A stretch of 64,000 bases of DNA, taken from positions 1-64,000 of the forward strand of contig JAEZKP010000097.1 in assembly GCA_023436145.1 (NCBI GenBank), written 5' to 3'. This stretch comes from Fibrobacterota bacterium (GTDB taxonomy: Bacteria > Fibrobacterota > Chitinivibrionia > Chitinivibrionales > Chitinispirillaceae). The notes beneath the pieces were generated by a model. That model ran no database searches, was not told the origin of the DNA, and was given only the letters and a program-made list of their open reading frames with translations. Made by a program: the position numbers and the translations under genes. Positions 17,662 through 25,589 of this stretch are shown here, one piece after another (within the stretch, counting starts at the first letter, position 1; each line of letters opens with the position of its first letter).

Positions 17662-18546
17662 ATGATTCGACTGGGTTATGTGGGTATAAATACCGTTTTG
17701 CCGACTGCCAGTAAAACATTTCGTTTAGCAAATTATTCCGAAGAGCGGATGCTGGAAACAGCCAGAAAAAATATTAAGGCTTTAAGGATAATTCTTCAGT
17801 GGAATGTTGATCATCAGATAAAGCTTTTCAGGATAACTTCAGGTCTTATACCTTTTGGCTCTCACGCTATCAACTCGGGAATCTGGAAAAAGGAATTGCA
17901 GGAAGAGCTGCAGGAAGCCGGTAACTTTATCCAGAAATATTCACTGCGGGTTTCAATGCATCCTGGTCAATACACAGTATTAAACACGCCACATGAAGTT
18001 TATTATGAACGTTCGGTCAAAGATCTGGAGTATCATTGTGCAGTGCTTGATTTAATGAGACTGGACGGTTCACATAAGATCATTATTCATGGAGGTGGTA
18101 TATACCAGAACAGGCAGTATTCAACCTCTATACTCATAAAACGTTTGAACAGGATGAGTCAATCGATAAGGAAGAGGCTGGTACTTGAGAATGATGAGCG
18201 CAATTTCAGTGCAGATGATATTTACTTTGTTTGTAAAGAAACCGGGTTTCCCGGTTTACTTGATGTTTTCCATCATCAGTGTCTTCCAAGTTTTGAGAAA
18301 TTAGATTTGAGGGATACAATTCTGATATTCAGAAAAACCTGGCCCAAGCTAGAGCGGCAGAAGATTCACTATTCCAATCAGGCACCAGGAAAACATCGGG
18401 GGGCTCACTCTGAGGGGATTGATTTGGAACAGTTTTCAGACTTTTACAAAAAAGTAAAGGATCTGGATCTGGATATCATGCTGGAGACCAAAGATAAACA
18501 GGAGTCGCTGTTAAAGGTCCGAAGCAGTTTTCCGGAGATAATATGA
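17662..18546 (+). CDS. uvsE: UV damage endonuclease UvsE/UvdE
   Basis: This 294-residue protein matches the TIM-barrel UV damage endonuclease family. It begins RLGYVGINTVLP and contains SMHPGQYTVLN, KIIIHGGGIYQ, LENDERNFSADD and DVFHHQCLPS, which carry the metal-binding His, Glu and Asp residues. It nicks DNA 5' to UV photoproducts, starting an excision pathway separate from UvrABC. Its stop overlaps the start of the DHH-like gene by four bases. Length is normal for the family. It lies 58 bases after the GH9 gene with no obvious functional link. Confidence 0.93.
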   Translation: MIRLGYVGINTVLPTASKTFRLANYSEERMLETARKNIKALRIILQWNVDHQIKLFRITSGLIPFGSHAINSGIWKKELQEELQEAGNFIQKYSLRVSMHPGQYTVLNTPHEVYYERSVKDLEYHCAVLDLMRLDGSHKIIIHGGGIYQNRQYSTSILIKRLNRMSQSIRKRLVLENDERNFSADDIYFVCKETGFPGLLDVFHHQCLPSFEKLDLRDTILIFRKTWPKLERQKIHYSNQAPGKHRGAHSEGIDLEQFSDFYKKVKDLDLDIMLETKDKQESLLKVRSSFPEII

Positions 18547-18929
18547 GTGGTGATCCGCAGAGTGCCGCCGAAAGATTCATAAGGGATATTCCTATACATT
18601 GCAAAGTGATCATTCTTTACCATGGGGATGCCGATGGAGTATGCTCAGCGGTTATGATTTACAGATGTCTTCGGTACAGGGGGCTGACAGATGTATCTGC
18701 GTTTCCTCTGGGAAGAGGAGAGAATCCATTTTCAAAAATGACAATTGAAACACTGCAAAATGAAACCCCTGACTATCTTATCGTACTTGATTCAGGAAGC
18801 CGCAAGGGTACTTTTCAAAATATGAGGTGTCGTTTTGGGCATAGTAAAGCCACGGGTGGAATAGTTAAAAAGGAAGTGTTCAGAGATTTTCTGAAACGGT
18901 TGGGTTTTGAACCAGCCATAATGGCATAA
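18543..18929 (+). CDS. Truncated DHH-family phosphoesterase-like protein (possible gene remnant)
   Basis: This 128-residue product resembles only the N-terminal part of DHH/RecJ-like phosphoesterases: YHGDADGVCSA (first motif), PLGRGENPF and YLIVLDSGSR. After that point the expected DHH motif and DHHA1 domain are missing, and the tail (to GFEPAIMA) is unlike the family. Complete relatives exceed 300 residues. The frame is open from ATG to TAA and coupled to uvsE by a four-base overlap, so it may be translated. It is probably a decayed gene; I saw no frameshift that restores the missing part downstream. Confidence 0.55.
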   Translation: MSGDPQSAAERFIRDIPIHCKVIILYHGDADGVCSAVMIYRCLRYRGLTDVSAFPLGRGENPFSKMTIETLQNETPDYLIVLDSGSRKGTFQNMRCRFGHSKATGGIVKKEVFRDFLKRLGFEPAIMA

Positions 18930-18992
18930 AAATAGCTTTAGTTCACCACGGCTACTCTCTATGTAAAAAAAAGAATACCAGGAGGGAAGAAG

Positions 18993-19610
18993 ATGAACAT
19001 GCTGATAATCTACTATTCCATGTATGGGCATACCTTTAGTTTATGTGAAGCTGCAGCTGAGGGGGCCAGGCAGGTTCCTGGCACAGCGGTCACCATGCGC
19101 AGAGTTCCAGAAACATTGCCTCATGATTTGCTGGAGAAGTTAGGGGCGTTAGAGGCTGCCAGGACTTTCAGACAGGATGGGGTGGCTGACATAATGGAGT
19201 TAGGTGATTACGATGCGATTATTTTTGGAACACCAACCCGTTTTGGTAATATGTGCGCACAGATGCGTGCTTTTCTGGACGGCGCCGGACCGTTGTGGTT
19301 AAGTAATGCGCTGGTAGGGAAGGTTGCCAGTGTTATGAGTTCCAGTGCTACTCAGCATGGTGGTCAGGAATCTACTATTCTTACCTTTATCCCCACGCTT
19401 CTTCATTTGGGTTTGGTGTATGTAGGCCTACCCTACTCTTTTGGTGGTCAAAACCGAAATGATGAGATAACCGGATGTTCTCCTTATGGGGCTTCCACGG
19501 TAGCAGGCACCAAGGGTGAACGTAAACCTACGGCAAATGAACTGGATGGGGCCAGGTTTCAGGGGAGACATGTGGCAATGATAGGAGCCAGGTTAGCCAA
19601 AATAGGATAA
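18993..19610 (+). CDS. wrbA: NAD(P)H:quinone oxidoreductase WrbA
   Basis: This 205-residue flavodoxin-like protein has the N-terminal phosphate-binding segment IIYYSMYGHT, the GTPTRFGNMCAQMRAFLD motif and the SSATQHGGQE segment typical of WrbA. It binds FMN and performs two-electron reduction of quinones, avoiding semiquinone radicals. An AGGAGGGAAG ribosome site precedes the ATG. It appears to be transcribed separately from the DHH remnant 63 bases upstream. Confidence 0.95.
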   Translation: MNMLIIYYSMYGHTFSLCEAAAEGARQVPGTAVTMRRVPETLPHDLLEKLGALEAARTFRQDGVADIMELGDYDAIIFGTPTRFGNMCAQMRAFLDGAGPLWLSNALVGKVASVMSSSATQHGGQESTILTFIPTLLHLGLVYVGLPYSFGGQNRNDEITGCSPYGASTVAGTKGERKPTANELDGARFQGRHVAMIGARLAKIG

Positions 19611-19923
19611 GATAAAACCCTTTGATTTAAATGCTATACAATGTTATCTGAGCTTCTTGGGTGCAAAGTTGCAAAAAAAAGCGCAATATGGGAAAATTCC
19701 TTTTCATATTTTCACCACCGGGATCCGAAACAGGAAAAATCGTCCGGAAAAGGAAAAGATTAATTACACAAGTGTCATGATAAAAACACATTGGTGTAAT
19801 GATATTGTAGTATACACGTCAGTTTTCAAAATCGAAAATATCGGCACGATAATTGTAGCTCAGTCATGCTGATGACAAAGAAATCAGTCTGAGCAAAGTT
19901 TGCAAATTAGGGAGGCAGTCAGG
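19611..19923 (+). other. Intergenic region with a dyad, upstream of the THUMP gene
   Basis: This 313-base stretch holds no convincing gene. It contains an inverted repeat, ATTACAC at 19763-19769 and GTGTAAT at 19794-19800, with inner GTGT/ACAC complementarity; this could be an operator or an mRNA hairpin. A strong AGGGAGG ribosome site for the THUMP gene lies at about 19909-19915. Confidence 0.4.
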
Positions 19924-20439
19924 ATGTATTCATATAACCTGTTGGTATCTTACAGGTTCAATGAGTTTCTGCAAGCCAGAGATGAAGTTATAAGGTTACT
20001 TGCAGAGATGGGAGATAAAGATCCAGTAGTTCAGAAAACCGATGTAAAAGGGATTATAGGCGTAAGGACATTTATTCCTTCCCGGGAAGTAATATCCAAG
20101 GTTCGTGATTTATTCCGTAAGGATAGCCAGAAAGTACAGCATGCGGTAAAGTGGGTTCCAGTGGATATCTGGAGCAATTCAGAACTCGAACAGATGGTAG
20201 AGACGGTCAAAAAAATAAAAGATCAGATAAATGAAGATGAAACCTGGGCAATGGACCTGGAAAAAAGAAAATATCCTGCACATCATGTTTATCAGATAGT
20301 AACCAAACTGGCCGAACCTTTTTCTCAGAAAGTAGATCTTAAGAAACCGGATAAATATTTGAGGGTAGATATAATCGGTGAACAGGCCGGAATATCAGTT
20401 TTAAAACCCGATGAAATATTCTCCATCGCCCGGGGTTAA
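19924..20439 (+). CDS. Stand-alone THUMP-domain RNA-binding protein (Tan1-like)
   Basis: The 171-residue product starts MYSYNLLVSYRFNEFLQARDEV and ends in a THUMP-like half with TKLAEPFSQKVDLKKPDKYLRVDIIGEQAGISVL. THUMP domains bind the acceptor region of tRNA. Proteins with THUMP alone, like Tan1, assist tRNA modification enzymes without catalysing. No methyltransferase or sulfurtransferase domain is attached and no modification enzyme is adjacent. The start was chosen at the ATG eight bases after AGGGAGG; a TTG eight codons upstream lacks such a site. Confidence 0.75.
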   Translation: MYSYNLLVSYRFNEFLQARDEVIRLLAEMGDKDPVVQKTDVKGIIGVRTFIPSREVISKVRDLFRKDSQKVQHAVKWVPVDIWSNSELEQMVETVKKIKDQINEDETWAMDLEKRKYPAHHVYQIVTKLAEPFSQKVDLKKPDKYLRVDIIGEQAGISVLKPDEIFSIARG

Positions 20440-20752
20440 ACTATTATTTAAAGATTTCCTTAAAGATCTGATCCACGGCTAACACTTTTCAAGCTATTTT
20501 CCAACCGGATAATAGTATAACCCGATCTTATTTACAAGCTCTATTGCAAATGAGAATGGCTGTAGAGCTCTAAAAAAATTCTCGTTTCATATAGCATTCC
20601 AAATCATAACAAAACCTCCTTTCCGAATACAATTTCAACTATCAAGCTGCAATTGAATGATTAATATTTCTCACCCCAGGCGATCCTTCATCTCTGGCAT
20701 GTATTGTGCAGCAGATTAACTGGCAGCCTCTCTATTTTAAAAAGGAGTTTAC
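20440..20752 (+). other. Intergenic region between the THUMP and alcohol dehydrogenase genes
   Basis: This 313-base stretch carries no open frame I would call. A 7-bp complementarity (AGCTCTA/TAGAGCT) near 20540-20575 spans a 20-base loop and has no T-run after it. The end of the region supplies an AAAGGAG ribosome site. A promoter for the dehydrogenase is presumably here but I cannot place it. Confidence 0.3.
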
Positions 20753-21967
20753 ATGAAAGCTGTAGTTTATCGAGGTATCGGAGATATCTCTCTTACTGAT
20801 GTGCCGGATCCAAAAATTCAGGATCCTACAGATGCAATAATTGGTATTACAGCCAGTGCAATTTGTGGCACAGATCTTCATATGATCAGGGGAAGTTTAG
20901 GTCCCCTGAAACCGGGGCTGATTTTAGGTCATGAGGCAGTAGGTGTCGTGGAGCAGGTAGGAAGGGGAGTTAGAAATCTAAAAGAGGGTGACCGGGTGGT
21001 TATTCCGTCAACAATCAGCTGCGGGTATTGTTCCTATTGCAGAGCAGGATATTATGCGCAATGTGATAATGCCAACCCTAATGGAAAAAGAGCTGGTACA
21101 GCATTTTTTGGAGGACCACAGAGCAGTGGTTCTTTCAATGGTTTGCAGGCTGAAAAGGCTCGAATTCCATATGCCAATGTGGGGCCGGTTAAAATACCCG
21201 ATTCGGTTACCGACGATCAGGCATTAATGTTGTCCGATATTTTCCCTACCGGTTTTTTTGGAGCTGAACTGGCAGAGATTACTCCTGGAGATACAGTGGC
21301 AGTGTTTGGATGCGGGCCAGTGGGTCAGTTTGCAATTGCCAGCGCCAGATTGTTTGGAGCAGGAAGGGTTTTGGCTGTGGATAGTGTCGACTCACGTTTG
21401 GAGCTGGCCAGGTCTCAGGGAGCAGAGGTAATCAATTTTGAGCAGGAAGATCCGGTAGAAATCATATTACAGTTAACTGGCGGGATTGGGGTGGATAGGG
21501 TTATTGATGCCGTAGGTGTAGATGCTGAGAGAGCTCACAGTGGTCCCGCAAAAGAAAAATCGGACATGATGGCTCATCAATTTGATGAACAATTAAAGCA
21601 AGTAGCACCAAAAGCAAATTTATCTGCTCAGAACTGGAAACCGGGTGATGCCCCATCTCAAGCACTTATTTGGGAAATTAAAGCTATCGATAAAGCTGGT
21701 ACTCTGGCTATTATCGGAGTTTACCCAAATACAGCTCAGTTTTTCCCTATCGGGGAGGCTATGAATAAAAATCTGACCCTTAAAATGGGAAATTGCAATC
21801 ATCGCCGGTACATTCCAAAACTTATGGACCTGGTGGAAACAGGTGCAGTAAATCCACTGAAGATCCTGTCTCAGCTTAAACCCATGAGCTCTGTTTATGA
21901 AGCCTATAAAGAATTTGATGCCCGCAAAGAAGGATGGGTTAAAGTGGAGATAGTACCGGGGAAATAA
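20753..21967 (+). CDS. Zinc-dependent medium-chain alcohol dehydrogenase
   Basis: This 404-residue MDR-family enzyme has catalytic-zinc ligands C38 (ICGTDLH) and H60/E61 (GHEA), a structural-zinc loop with C90/C93/C96/C104, and a Rossmann motif GCGPVG near residue 187. An insertion around residues 258-295 and the overall layout resemble the glutathione-independent formaldehyde dehydrogenase-like group, but a general NAD(P)-alcohol or polyol dehydrogenase is equally possible. It is monocistronic: AAAGGAG upstream, and a strong terminator seven bases after the stop. Confidence 0.88.
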   Translation: MKAVVYRGIGDISLTDVPDPKIQDPTDAIIGITASAICGTDLHMIRGSLGPLKPGLILGHEAVGVVEQVGRGVRNLKEGDRVVIPSTISCGYCSYCRAGYYAQCDNANPNGKRAGTAFFGGPQSSGSFNGLQAEKARIPYANVGPVKIPDSVTDDQALMLSDIFPTGFFGAELAEITPGDTVAVFGCGPVGQFAIASARLFGAGRVLAVDSVDSRLELARSQGAEVINFEQEDPVEIILQLTGGIGVDRVIDAVGVDAERAHSGPAKEKSDMMAHQFDEQLKQVAPKANLSAQNWKPGDAPSQALIWEIKAIDKAGTLAIIGVYPNTAQFFPIGEAMNKNLTLKMGNCNHRRYIPKLMDLVETGAVNPLKILSQLKPMSSVYEAYKEFDARKEGWVKVEIVPGK

Positions 21968-21973
21968 AAAACT

Positions 21974-22000
21974 AAACCGGCATCATTAATGCCGGTTTTT
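21974..22000 (+). terminator. Rho-independent terminator of the alcohol dehydrogenase gene
   Basis: A 10-bp perfect stem (AAACCGGCAT/ATGCCGGTTT) with a 5-base loop runs straight into a T-tract. It is a textbook intrinsic terminator directly after the stop codon. Confidence 0.88.
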
Positions 22001-22346
22001 CCCACAATGAATAGTTCCACTTTTGAACTTTATCTAAATAAGCAGGACATTTTTCTGAATTAACCACCTTTTTAATCTGCTACAAGAAAGCCTGGCCAAA
22101 GGCAACGCCTCTGCATTCTGGAGAATATTAATCACCCGATGATATAATGAATTAAAGGGAGATGGTAACCGGTAAAAAACTTAACTGGTACTTTTTTAAT
22201 AAAAATGTTTATTTTTTCTATTTAACATACAATAATCATAAAATGTAATAACTTTTTCAGAAGATCATCAGCTTCTTATCACTAAATTTGTTCATATGAA
22301 ATCATCATAACAACACCAATTGAACCACCTAACCAGAGAGTTTAAT
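22001..22346 (+). other. AT-rich intergenic region upstream of the CotH gene
   Basis: No gene is visible in these 346 bases. The stretch after about 22180 is very AT-rich and probably contains the cotH-family promoter, but no -35/-10 pair stands out. A GAGAG element before 22347 is the likely ribosome site. Confidence 0.3.
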
Positions 22347-24794
22347 ATGCTAATCAGAAAAGATTTTTTGCTAATGGCTATTGTTTGCTGTGTTTGTTCG
22401 GTCGGGGCGCGTGAATACCAGGGAATTGTATATGGACTGGAGTCTTCAAAGCCGGTCCAGGGAGTGTTAGTTTCATTGGGACACACACGAATCAGAACAT
22501 ATACTGATCAGGAGGGTAAATTTTTTCTGGATTCCAGTGAGACCGGAACATTAAAGGTGGTAAATAAGGCAGAACCTATAAAAATTAGCTGGAATCACCG
22601 TAATGGATTAATCAATCTCTCCAATGCATCATCCATTAACAGGGTATCCATATATGATTTGAATGGAAGAGTGTTGTTTAAGACAGACATAACTTTAAAC
22701 AGTAAAAGTATTAAAGTTCCTTTAATGGCCAGGGGGATTTATCTGTTATCTCTTCGCAGCAATAGTGGTGCGTATCATAATTTTAAAATAAATAGCAGCA
22801 TGCCATCAGCTTTACTCAGCATAAACAGGGATTTTTCTTTACGCCAAAAAGCATCTGTTTCTCAACCGGTTAAGCTTCTTTTTCGCCACGATGAGTACTT
22901 CCCTGTCGATTATGAAGTTCAAGATCCTGATGAAAATATGGTGGTCATAATGAAAAATGATCCCAGAAGTATGATATTTGATCCAAATCAGGTGCATTCT
23001 TTCAATTTTACTATCACAGCTGAAGATTCTTTAAAAATGGAAAAAGAAGCCTTGCTTGAGCAATACATACCTGCCCAGTTGAATTTTAACGGTCAGGTTA
23101 TAGGGAAAGTAGGCTTGAGGTATAAAGGATCCAGTTATTCTCTTGGACTTTGCTTTGATAGTGTTACCGGTGAACGTTCCGACAGGCAGGAATGTAATAA
23201 AATTTCATTAAAGGTAAAATTTAACAAGTTTGAAAGTTTATTACGGTTCTATGAAATGAAAGAATTGAATCTGCACGCCATGTCTTTTGATGGCAGTAAG
23301 ATGCGTGACATGCTTGCTTATGAGATGTATCGGGATATGGGAATCTACGGTTCACGGACCTCCTATGCCAAAATCTATGTCAACGGAGTATTTCAGGGAA
23401 TATACGTTGCAGTAGAAGCTGTAGATGGTCGTTTTACCAAATCCAGATGGCCTGAGGGAGGAGACGGGAACCTTTACAAAGAAGCTTGGCCTTACGAGAG
23501 TTCTCTCAGCTACTATTATCATCATTTGGAAACTAACAATGATGATAATGACAGTACCAGAGTCTCCAGAATGGTAGATTTTTATAATGCTATTAATACA
23601 TCAACTGTGGAAACTTTCAATAAAAATGTGGAACCATTCATAGATTTTAATTATCTGATGAGATATTTGGCTGTTGATAGGGCTATTAAAAACTGGGACG
23701 GGATAACCGGCTGGTATGATGTGGATAATTGGTTGGGAAACCATAATTTTTTCTTTTATGAGGAGGAGAAAGCCGATGGAAAGATGTGGCTTATTCCATG
23801 GGACCTGGATAATACGTTTCAGAGAAATGACCCCTTTATTGATGATGCAGATGTTCCCAACTGGAATCAGAAGGCTCAAAGTTGTGGACCTATAGCGGTT
23901 TTCAGTTCTACTTCCTACGTAAGGCCTTCAAATTGTGATAAATTTACAGCGATGACTGCTGCAAATTACTGGGAAGAGTTTGTGAAAACCGGGAATGAAC
24001 TGTTGAGGAAGATTTATAAACCGGAAAAATTGATAAACAAAGTTGATAATTACGTTTCTCTTATCGATACCATAATTAAAAATGATTCTGCAATAAATTA
24101 TAAGATCTGGAAAAATGAGGTGTCAATTCTTAAAAGAAATATCAGATCACTGCACAATCGTTTTTACGAATATGTAAATGAAATTCCGGATATTATTGAC
24201 ACGTCAGATTTTTCCATCCCTTTTACCGGAGAAGGCCGATTGGCTTTTGATCGTACAAATAATTTTGAGTTTGCTCCTGTAGAAGGAGAGTATCCGTTCA
24301 GTGATGTTAACAAACCTAAAATTATAGACGGGAGTATAACACATTCAACTGAAAATCCGATCTGGGGTACTGCAGATCTGCTTTTCTCGTTCATTTTTAA
24401 CCCCATGGAAGATGAGGGCAGTTATTCTGAATGGATCAGGGGAACTGTTTTTTCCGTGTTAAAAAGTAATATTGAGAATTGCAAGGAGATTAAAATCAGT
24501 TTATGCGCTGACAAGCAGCGTTATTTATGGGTTGGTTTGTATAGTAAAGCCAGCGAATACTATGGATGGGCAGTTTATGTAAATGATTTCCCTAAAACAT
24601 ATACTTTTAGAATGGATGAAATCAGCTACCCGACTTGGAGCCAGTCAGGTGATCCTGAATTGTTGAGTTCTGTTTTAAAGGCATTTTCAGGAATAAATTT
24701 CACACCTTCGGCGATGTTTGATAGTCAGGGAGAATTGCCGAATGGCCCGGATACAGGATTTTTAAGAATAGATAACATTCAGTTTATATTCTAG
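22347..24794 (+). CDS. Secreted CotH-kinase-family protein with internal Por-like domain
   Basis: The 815-residue product has a signal peptide (LLMAIVCCVCSVGA), a carboxypeptidase-regulatory-like beta domain (about 25-75), a short domain resembling Por/type IX sorting tails (about 92-148, with VSIYDLNGRVLF and RGIYLLSL), then a CotH domain (about 250-560). CotH motifs include VGLRYKGSS, ELNLHAMSFDGSKMRDMLAYEM and MWLIPWDLDNTF. CotH proteins are atypical kinases found in spore coats and on cellulolytic surfaces. The roughly 200-residue C-terminal region is beta-rich, has FTGEGRLAFDR, and may bind carbohydrate. I chose the ATG at 22347; an in-frame TTG nine codons earlier has no ribosome site. 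Confidence 0.85.
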   Translation: MLIRKDFLLMAIVCCVCSVGAREYQGIVYGLESSKPVQGVLVSLGHTRIRTYTDQEGKFFLDSSETGTLKVVNKAEPIKISWNHRNGLINLSNASSINRVSIYDLNGRVLFKTDITLNSKSIKVPLMARGIYLLSLRSNSGAYHNFKINSSMPSALLSINRDFSLRQKASVSQPVKLLFRHDEYFPVDYEVQDPDENMVVIMKNDPRSMIFDPNQVHSFNFTITAEDSLKMEKEALLEQYIPAQLNFNGQVIGKVGLRYKGSSYSLGLCFDSVTGERSDRQECNKISLKVKFNKFESLLRFYEMKELNLHAMSFDGSKMRDMLAYEMYRDMGIYGSRTSYAKIYVNGVFQGIYVAVEAVDGRFTKSRWPEGGDGNLYKEAWPYESSLSYYYHHLETNNDDNDSTRVSRMVDFYNAINTSTVETFNKNVEPFIDFNYLMRYLAVDRAIKNWDGITGWYDVDNWLGNHNFFFYEEEKADGKMWLIPWDLDNTFQRNDPFIDDADVPNWNQKAQSCGPIAVFSSTSYVRPSNCDKFTAMTAANYWEEFVKTGNELLRKIYKPEKLINKVDNYVSLIDTIIKNDSAINYKIWKNEVSILKRNIRSLHNRFYEYVNEIPDIIDTSDFSIPFTGEGRLAFDRTNNFEFAPVEGEYPFSDVNKPKIIDGSITHSTENPIWGTADLLFSFIFNPMEDEGSYSEWIRGTVFSVLKSNIENCKEIKISLCADKQRYLWVGLYSKASEYYGWAVYVNDFPKTYTFRMDEISYPTWSQSGDPELLSSVLKAFSGINFTPSAMFDSQGELPNGPDTGFLRIDNIQFIF

Positions 24795-24810
24795 GAATAT
24801 CTGAAATTGT

Positions 24811-24859
24811 CTGATATCTGCCAATCCATCACCCGGAGAGGGTGTGGTGGGCAGATCAG
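24811..24859 (+). repeat. Long imperfect hairpin after the CotH gene
   Basis: Bases 24811-24822 (CTGATATCTGCC) pair with 24850-24859 (GGCAGATCAG) with one bulge, and CACCC (24830-24834) pairs with GGGTG (24840-24844) around the loop GGAGA. It begins 17 bases past the stop, so it may end transcription or protect the mRNA, although no T-run follows. The rest of the gap to 25121 has no gene and ends with a strong purine-rich ribosome site. Confidence 0.5.
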
Positions 24860-25121
24860 GCAGATTAATGATATTTCATGTTATAGGTGCTTGTTTTCAT
24901 CCCATTGTTTTGGATGTTAACTAAAGGTAAAAAACTGTTTCCCCTGCATGATAGCTAACCCATTGTCATAAAACGTATTTTATCGTATAATTACCTATCT
25001 GGCTCTTATATCAGAGAGAATTAATAATGGAAATGTTTATTGATTTTCATTTCAATCTGATAAGGATATATGGGTCAGCCACACAGTTTTTGTAGTAAAT
25101 GGGTTTTGCAGGGGGGAAAGT

Positions 25122-25481
25122 ATGCAGATACCAAAAGGAAGGCGAAAACCAAAACTGAGGGAGAAGAAGTGTGCTCAAGCGGGATGTGAAAATACTTTTT
25201 TTGGAATTCATGCCGCTAAATACTGTAATTTGCACCGTGATCCGGCATCACGGCCAAAGGAAAAACCGGTTGTTCAGGATGTTTCAGTTAATAATATGGT
25301 AATTGAGCATTCACATACGGTTGTTCAGACTTTAATGGTGAATTGTGCACTTGAAGGTTGCAGCAATCAGTTTGAAATAAAGGTATATCCGAAGCAGTTT
25401 GTTTATCCAAAATACTGTCCTGAACATAGGAATGAGCACAAGCGTAATAATCATCTGGAAATGTTGAAAAAAACAGACTGA
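25122..25481 (+). CDS. Small protein with two zinc-finger-like Cys/His motifs
   Basis: This 119-residue, Lys/Arg-rich protein contains two copies of a similar motif: CAQAGCENTFF...KYCNLHRD near residues 17-40 and CALEGCSNQFE...KYCPEHRN near 75-102. Each provides C-x4-C...C-x2-H, a pattern suited to zinc. The halves are joined by a Val-rich linker. No signal peptide is present, so it is cytoplasmic, and nucleic-acid binding is a reasonable guess from charge and zinc motifs. A GGGGGGAAAG ribosome site precedes the ATG. No family name can be given. Confidence 0.65.
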   Translation: MQIPKGRRKPKLREKKCAQAGCENTFFGIHAAKYCNLHRDPASRPKEKPVVQDVSVNNMVIEHSHTVVQTLMVNCALEGCSNQFEIKVYPKQFVYPKYCPEHRNEHKRNNHLEMLKKTD

Positions 25482-25508
25482 ATTCAGAAATGTTTTAGAA
25501 GTAAATTA

Positions 25509-25540
25509 CCTGCCAAATCAGCCGGAGAGCAGTTGGCAGG
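25509..25540. terminator. Inverted repeat between convergent genes
   Basis: CCTGCCAA (25509-25516) and TTGGCAGG (25533-25540) form a perfect 8-bp stem between the convergent zinc-finger and chemoreceptor genes. The loop contains CCGGAGAG, also present in the hairpin after the CotH gene. It is probably a bidirectional terminator or a copy of a small repeat. Confidence 0.45.
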
Positions 25541-25589
25541 TGGCTTGGATACGGACCATTAGAAGTTGTGATTTTTCACACTGCATTAA

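Noticed and set aside
19657..19872. A 71-residue plus-strand frame between wrbA and the THUMP gene
   Set aside because: It begins with TTG without a ribosome site, and its composition is unlike a protein; it overlaps the dyad.
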